From Methylorubrum podarium (GTDB lineage Bacteria > Pseudomonadota > Alphaproteobacteria > Rhizobiales > Beijerinckiaceae): a stretch of DNA of 37,772 bases. A program made the position numbers and the translations under genes. Where the stretch lies: the NCBI RefSeq assembly GCF_022179745.1, contig NZ_BPRD01000051.1, positions 1 through 37,772 of the forward strand, given 5' to 3'. Below the pieces are notes generated by a model. That model was not told the origin of the DNA. It saw nothing but the letters and a program-made list of their open reading frames with translations, and made no database searches. Numbering within the stretch: the stretch's first letter is position 1; the number at the start of each line of letters is the position of its first letter. Of this stretch, positions 34,159 through 37,772 are shown in pieces.

Positions 34159-34824
34159 TCAGCGCGCCGCCGAGCGCTCGATCCGCCGCAGGCTTCCGAG
34201 AATGGTCCGGGCCGCTTCGTGGCGCACGGCCCCGGTCTCGCAGGTCTTGCAGATCGCCCCGAAATAGCGGCCGCCGATCACCGTCTCGGCGAACAGGCCC
34301 GACTTGAACCGCGGCGCCGCCTCGGTCTCGACGGCGATCCAGTCGCGGGGGCCGAATCGCTCCGGCCCGAGCGGGCGGCGGATCGCGGCGCCCGCGCTCG
34401 TGCTCTTCAGGACCGCGCGCAGGCGGACATAGCGGGAGAGCGGGGAGGCGTGGAGCCCGGCGAGGCGGGCGGCGTCGTCCTCGCCCTCGACCGCTGTCGG
34501 GCGCAGGCGCAGCGTGCAGGCTTCCCTGGTGCGGGCGCAGGCCGGGGTCTCGCACACGATCCGCACGACGCGTCGGCCGGTGCCGTCGCCCGGGTCCGCG
34601 CCCGCCTCCTCCAGCACCCAGCCCGCCGGAAGGTCGAGCACGAAACCCTGGTCGAGGCGCAGCGTGACCGGACCGGAAACGGCGTCCCCATCGTCCGACG
34701 CCGCGCCCGATTCGGTCGCGGCGCCGTCGACGGTCTCCGGCGCTTCCTCGGCCCAGGCCGGGACGATGGTGAGCAGACCGAACAGGAGAAGAGCCGCGCG
34801 GCCACGGCGAAGGATGTCGGTCAT
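34159..34824 (-). CDS. Uncharacterised secreted protein with cysteine pairs
   Basis: A 221-residue protein of unknown function. A signal peptide is clear (RRGRAALLLFGLLTIVPAWA, cut before EEAPE), followed by an acidic, low-complexity linker and a compact domain. Cysteine pairs occur in CETPACARTREAC and AICKTCETG. The domain contains LDLPAGWVLEEAG and PRDWIAVETEAA, which recall substrate-binding or lipocalin-like beta proteins, but no family is recognised. The ATG overlaps the stop of the upstream membrane protein gene by 4 bases (ATGA), so it is the last gene of the VWA operon. Confidence 0.7.
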   Translation of the reverse strand: MTDILRRGRAALLLFGLLTIVPAWAEEAPETVDGAATESGAASDDGDAVSGPVTLRLDQGFVLDLPAGWVLEEAGADPGDGTGRRVVRIVCETPACARTREACTLRLRPTAVEGEDDAARLAGLHASPLSRYVRLRAVLKSTSAGAAIRRPLGPERFGPRDWIAVETEAAPRFKSGLFAETVIGGRYFGAICKTCETGAVRHEAARTILGSLRRIERSAAR

Positions 34825-36086
34825 CGGGCGCGGGTCTCCTGAGGGAGGTGGCGTTCGACGAGGGCCTCGACGCGGGCGCGCGCCTCCGGCTCGAAGATCC
34901 GCAGCGGCACGGGCAGCACCTCGTCCCAGCGCATCGGCAGGATCATCAGGTCGCCGACCCGTTCGCGCCCGCGGAACAGCTTCCAGCCGAGGCGGGCATG
35001 GGCGCCGTCCTTCGCGGTGACGATGCCGGCCTCGTCGACCGCGATCTCGGCCTCGCCGGGCAGCGCCTCGGCCTCGAGCCGACGGGCGAGATCGCCCGCG
35101 AACCAGCGGCTGGCGCGGGGATGGACCGCGAAGAACAGGACGATCACCGCCGCGGTGACGGCGGCGGGCTTCCAGACATCGCCGACGACCATCTCGGCGA
35201 AGAGCGGCAGCGCGTCGGCCAGCGGCACCCGGTAGGGATCGACCGCCCAGAGCATCGCCAGCAGGGCCGGATAGAGCAGGGTCAGGCCGACGAGCCACGC
35301 GGCGGCGCCGGCGAGCCGGGCGCGGCGGGCCCAAGGGTTGTCGAGGCTGCGCAGGATGATCGGCACCCGCTCGTCGGCCGTCAGGCGCATCGTCGCGCGC
35401 AAAGCCTCGGGCCCGGCGGCCAATTCGGCCGGCGGCGGAGCGGAGGCGGGCCGGCCGGCGCAGGCCCGCACCCAGTGCCGGATGCCCGCGACGGTCTCCG
35501 CGCTGAGCGACGCCTTGGGCAGGACGATCGGGACGTCGCCGATCTCCGTCGGCAGGAACAGGTGGTGCCGGTCCTCCGCGAGCTCGCCGATGCGCGGCCA
35601 GGGCACGAAGCTGACGAGATCCGGCGCGGTCTGGGTCAGCCCGGCCTCGTCGAGGCGGTAGCGCACCGGCACCGGGCCCGGGTCGTGGCCCGGATCGCGG
35701 CCATCGCCGCCCGGCGGCCCCATCAGGGCCCGCACCCGGCGGCGGGCAAGCCAGGGGTGGAGCGCGTAGAAGGTGAGCAGGGCGAGCGTGATCAGCCCGA
35801 GATAGGCGGCGAGCGGCAGCGGATCGAAGTCGGACAGGTCGCGCCAGAACGCGGACAGGGTGCGGCGCCCGCCCGCCGTCGCCCAGCCCGAGACCGCGCC
35901 GAGCAGGATGCAAAACCACACCACCGGCAGGCCGAGCGTGAGGATGCGCCGCCGCTGCGTCGCGAGCGGCCCCCTCTGCGCGTGGAGGTTGGCCGTGATC
36001 CGGTGCGCGAAGGTAAGCGGCGCCGCGAAGCTGAGCGGCGCGTCCGGAACGGGCGGGCGGCCGGAGAGGGCGGGGACGAGGGGCAG
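34821..36086 (-). CDS. Internally duplicated membrane protein with YcxB-like domains
   Basis: A predicted inner-membrane protein built of two copies of [two TM helices + ~80-residue YcxB-like soluble domain]. The first TM pair is around GLPVVWFCILLGAVSGWA and LAAYLGLITLALLTFYALHP; the second around AGAAAWLVGLTLLYPALLAM and AAVTAAVIVLFFAVHP. The soluble parts share the pattern x-R-Y-x-L-D-E-A-G-L (YRLDEAGLTQTAPDLVSFVP / AEIAVDEAGIVTAKDGAHAR). The start is a problem: no in-frame ATG, GTG or TTG occurs between the VWA stop and a GTG at 35924 inside TM1. A CTG at 36086 has a GGGAG seven bases upstream and is used provisionally. It is coupled downstream by an ATGA overlap. Confidence 0.62.
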   Translation of the reverse strand: MPLVPALSGRPPVPDAPLSFAAPLTFAHRITANLHAQRGPLATQRRRILTLGLPVVWFCILLGAVSGWATAGGRRTLSAFWRDLSDFDPLPLAAYLGLITLALLTFYALHPWLARRRVRALMGPPGGDGRDPGHDPGPVPVRYRLDEAGLTQTAPDLVSFVPWPRIGELAEDRHHLFLPTEIGDVPIVLPKASLSAETVAGIRHWVRACAGRPASAPPPAELAAGPEALRATMRLTADERVPIILRSLDNPWARRARLAGAAAWLVGLTLLYPALLAMLWAVDPYRVPLADALPLFAEMVVGDVWKPAAVTAAVIVLFFAVHPRASRWFAGDLARRLEAEALPGEAEIAVDEAGIVTAKDGAHARLGWKLFRGRERVGDLMILPMRWDEVLPVPLRIFEPEARARVEALVERHLPQETRAR

Positions 36087-36142
36087 ACGAGACTCCCGGA
36101 TGCGGGTTTCGGGGACGCGGTTTCCGAGAGTGCCGGGCCGGG

Positions 36143-37327
36143 TCAGCCGTCGCGGGCGGCGGCCGGGACCGCGGCGATGCCGGCGCCCGCGGCCCAGGCG
36201 TTGAGATCTTGCTTGCGGATCGCCGCCGCCATCATGTCGGGGAAGAGGTCGGGCGTGCAGGCGAAGGCGGGCACGCCGAGCGCCGCGAGCCGCGCGGCGA
36301 GCCCCCGGTCGTAGGCCGGCGCGCCCTCGTCGGAGAGGGCGAGCAAGGCCACCACCTGCACGCCCGCCCCGACGAGGCGCTGCGCCTGGGCGAGCAGGCC
36401 CGCCTCGACCCCGCCCTCGTAGAGGTCGGAGATCAGGACCAGCACCGTGTCCTCGGGCCGGGTGATGCGCGAGGCGCAGTAGCCGACCGCCCGGTTGATG
36501 TCGGTGCCGCCGCCGAGCTGGACCGAGAACAGCACCTCGACCGGATCGTCCATCTCGTCGGAGAGATCGACCACCTCGGTGTCGAACACCACGAGCCGGG
36601 TCGAGACCGCGGGCAGCGAGGCCATCACCGCCCCGAAGATGCTCGAATAGACCACGGAATTGGCCATCGAGCCCGACTGGTCGATGCAGAGGATCACGTC
36701 TTTGAGCGATCCGCGGCTCTTCCGCCCGTGGCCGAGGCGGGTCTCGGGGATGATGGTGCGGTACTCCGCCTGATAGTGGCGCAGGTTCGCCCGGATGGTG
36801 CGGTTCCAGTCGATCTCGGCGTGGCGCGGGCGGCGGTTGATGCTGGCGCGGTCGATCGCCCCGGTCACCGCCTGCCGCAGCGGCTCCTCCAGCCGCTTCA
36901 TCAAGGCCTCCACCACCTTGCGCACCACGAGGCGCGCCGTCTCCTTCGTGCGCCCGCCGAGCAGGCCGCGCATCGAGATCAGGGTCGAGACGAGGGAGAC
37001 GTCGGGCTGGACCGCCTCCAGCATCTCCGGCTCGGTCAGCATCCGCTTGAGGTCGAGCCGCTCGAAGGCGTCGCGCTGCATCACCTGCACCACGGAGGCC
37101 GGGAAGTAGTCGCGGATGTCGCCGAGCCAGCGCGGCACGGAGGGGGCGGAGGCGCCTAAAGATCCCTTGCGGTCGGAATCGTAGAGGGCGCCCATCGCCC
37201 GGTCGAGGCGCTGGTCGCGCTCGGTCAGGGTGCAGCCGGTGCCCTCGGCCGCCCCGCCGCCGAGCACGAGGCGCCAGCGGCGCAGGCGCTCGGTCTCGTT
37301 CACGGTCCCGTTCACGGCCTCGCTCAT
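36143..37327 (-). CDS. VWA-domain protein of a MoxR/DUF5682-type operon
   Basis: A 394-residue cytosolic protein. The C-terminal half is a von Willebrand A domain with an intact MIDAS: DQSGS at 216-220, with TDINRAVGYC (Thr) and LISDLYEGG (Asp) as the other metal ligands. The N-terminal helical half (RLDRAMGALYDSDRKGSLG, VVQVMQRDAFERLDLKRML) is shared with VWA partners of MoxR AAA+ ATPases and DUF5682 proteins. Such sets are thought to act as chaperone-like or metal-insertion machines, without a proven role for this branch. The ATG overlaps the stop of the upstream gene by 4 bases. Confidence 0.8.
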   Translation of the reverse strand: MSEAVNGTVNETERLRRWRLVLGGGAAEGTGCTLTERDQRLDRAMGALYDSDRKGSLGASAPSVPRWLGDIRDYFPASVVQVMQRDAFERLDLKRMLTEPEMLEAVQPDVSLVSTLISMRGLLGGRTKETARLVVRKVVEALMKRLEEPLRQAVTGAIDRASINRRPRHAEIDWNRTIRANLRHYQAEYRTIIPETRLGHGRKSRGSLKDVILCIDQSGSMANSVVYSSIFGAVMASLPAVSTRLVVFDTEVVDLSDEMDDPVEVLFSVQLGGGTDINRAVGYCASRITRPEDTVLVLISDLYEGGVEAGLLAQAQRLVGAGVQVVALLALSDEGAPAYDRGLAARLAALGVPAFACTPDLFPDMMAAAIRKQDLNAWAAGAGIAAVPAAARDG

Positions 37328-37772
37328 GCGGCGTCTCCCGTGGTTTCGTCCGCGGTTCCGGAGGGTTCGGGGCCGAGCAGCAGGCGCAGGATCGGCAGCA
37401 CTTTTGCCGCACGCGTTGCGTCGAAGCCCTGCGCTGCCTCCGCCGCGCCGGGAGCCGCCCCGCCCGGCCGGGCCAGGGCCTCGCCGACCGCCCGGCGCTC
37501 GGCCGGCGCCAGGGTCGCGAAGGTGCGGCGCACCAGCGGCAGCAGCTCGATGAACAGCGCCGCGTCGAGGCCGCAGAGCCATTCGTCGACCACCGCGAGC
37601 AGTTCGCGCCCGTGGATCAGCACCGTGCCGCTGTCCTCCAGGAAACCCTCGATCCAGGCGGCCGCCGGCCCCGCGCCCGAGGCGCGCGACAGGGCGAGGC
37701 GCAGGCGCTCGCCGGCTTCGTCCGCCGCGATGGCGCGGTCGTCGAAGAGCAGGCGCACGGCGCGGCCGACGA
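37324..37772 (-). CDS. DUF5682-like protein, C-terminal part (cut by the window edge)
   Basis: The open frame runs off the right edge; only the last ~149 codons are present. The sequence SGTVLIHGRELLAVVDEWLC with LDAALFIELLPLVRRTFATL and APAERRAVGEAL resembles the C-terminus of DUF5682 proteins, which accompany VWA and MoxR genes. The methionine at 37758 is internal and not the start. The stop overlaps the VWA start (ATGA). The family call rests on this short part and the neighbour. Confidence 0.6.
   Translation of the reverse strand, partial: VGRAVRLLFDDRAIAADEAGERLRLALSRASGAGPAAAWIEGFLEDSGTVLIHGRELLAVVDEWLCGLDAALFIELLPLVRRTFATLAPAERRAVGEALARPGGAAPGAAEAAQGFDATRAAKVLPILRLLLGPEPSGTADETTGDAA

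Overview
The window looks like a piece of the main chromosome of a high-GC alphaproteobacterium of the order Hyphomicrobiales (Rhizobiales). A Methylobacterium/Methylorubrum-type organism fits best. The pointers are the roughly 70% GC coding regions, the ppsR-maf-aroE-coaE-dnaQ block and hemE-hemJ typical of alphaproteobacterial origin regions, a HisG/HisZ pair, an MbfA-type membrane ferritin, a PHB-depolymerase-type esterase, GANTC and CtrA-like motifs, and many short palindromic interspersed repeats. The genus is inferred from style, not from a database match.

Layout. (1) 339-5742: secA, a GNAT acetyltransferase, a class C (AmpC-type) beta-lactamase on the minus strand, and a divergent Sfp-type phosphopantetheinyl transferase. 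(2) 6113-12436: the conserved block ppsR-maf-aroE-coaE-dnaQ, all rightward. It is interrupted by a family-61-type glycosyltransferase, a CDF metal exporter and a short HicB-like gene. (3) 12616-14429: a ribbon-helix-helix protein and a PHB-depolymerase-like esterase. (4) 14430-15643: a gene-poor stretch with an IS110-type transposase scrap, a long interspersed repeat and then a segment with a perfect CtrA-type site, eight GANTC sites, degenerate DnaA boxes and an AT-rich palindrome just before hemE. I propose it as a candidate replication origin. (5) 15644-18020: hemE, a Nudix hydrolase and hemJ, overlapping, then an LprI-like periplasmic protein. (6) 18170-21332, minus strand: hisG, hisZ and a class IIA HAD phosphatase. 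(7) 21670-25891: a TetR regulator divergent from a three-domain LplT/PlsC/Aas phospholipid-remodelling protein, with three copies of one operator-like motif between them. (8) 26010-27279: a lower-GC island with a nested palindromic element, a HigB/HigA-type toxin-antitoxin pair and a Phd-type antitoxin whose stop codon lies in an interspersed repeat. (9) 27442-30952: a DsbA-like oxidoreductase, mbfA, a fused double gamma-carbonic-anhydrase-like protein, and moaE. (10) 31012-33885: an AI-2E-family permease broken by a one-base frameshift, convergent with an exported malate:quinone oxidoreductase. (11) 34159-37772, minus strand: four tightly overlapping genes (DUF5682-like, VWA, a duplicated membrane/YcxB-like protein and a small secreted protein). 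They look like the tail of a MoxR/VWA-type operon that continues beyond the right edge.

The most notable observations are the candidate origin next to hemE with the ppsR block relocated and head-on to it, the complementary loss of zinc ligands in the two halves of the fused gamma-carbonic-anhydrase-like protein, the repeat that ends an antitoxin gene, and the uncharacterised VWA operon at the right edge. No tRNA, rRNA or CRISPR array was recognised.
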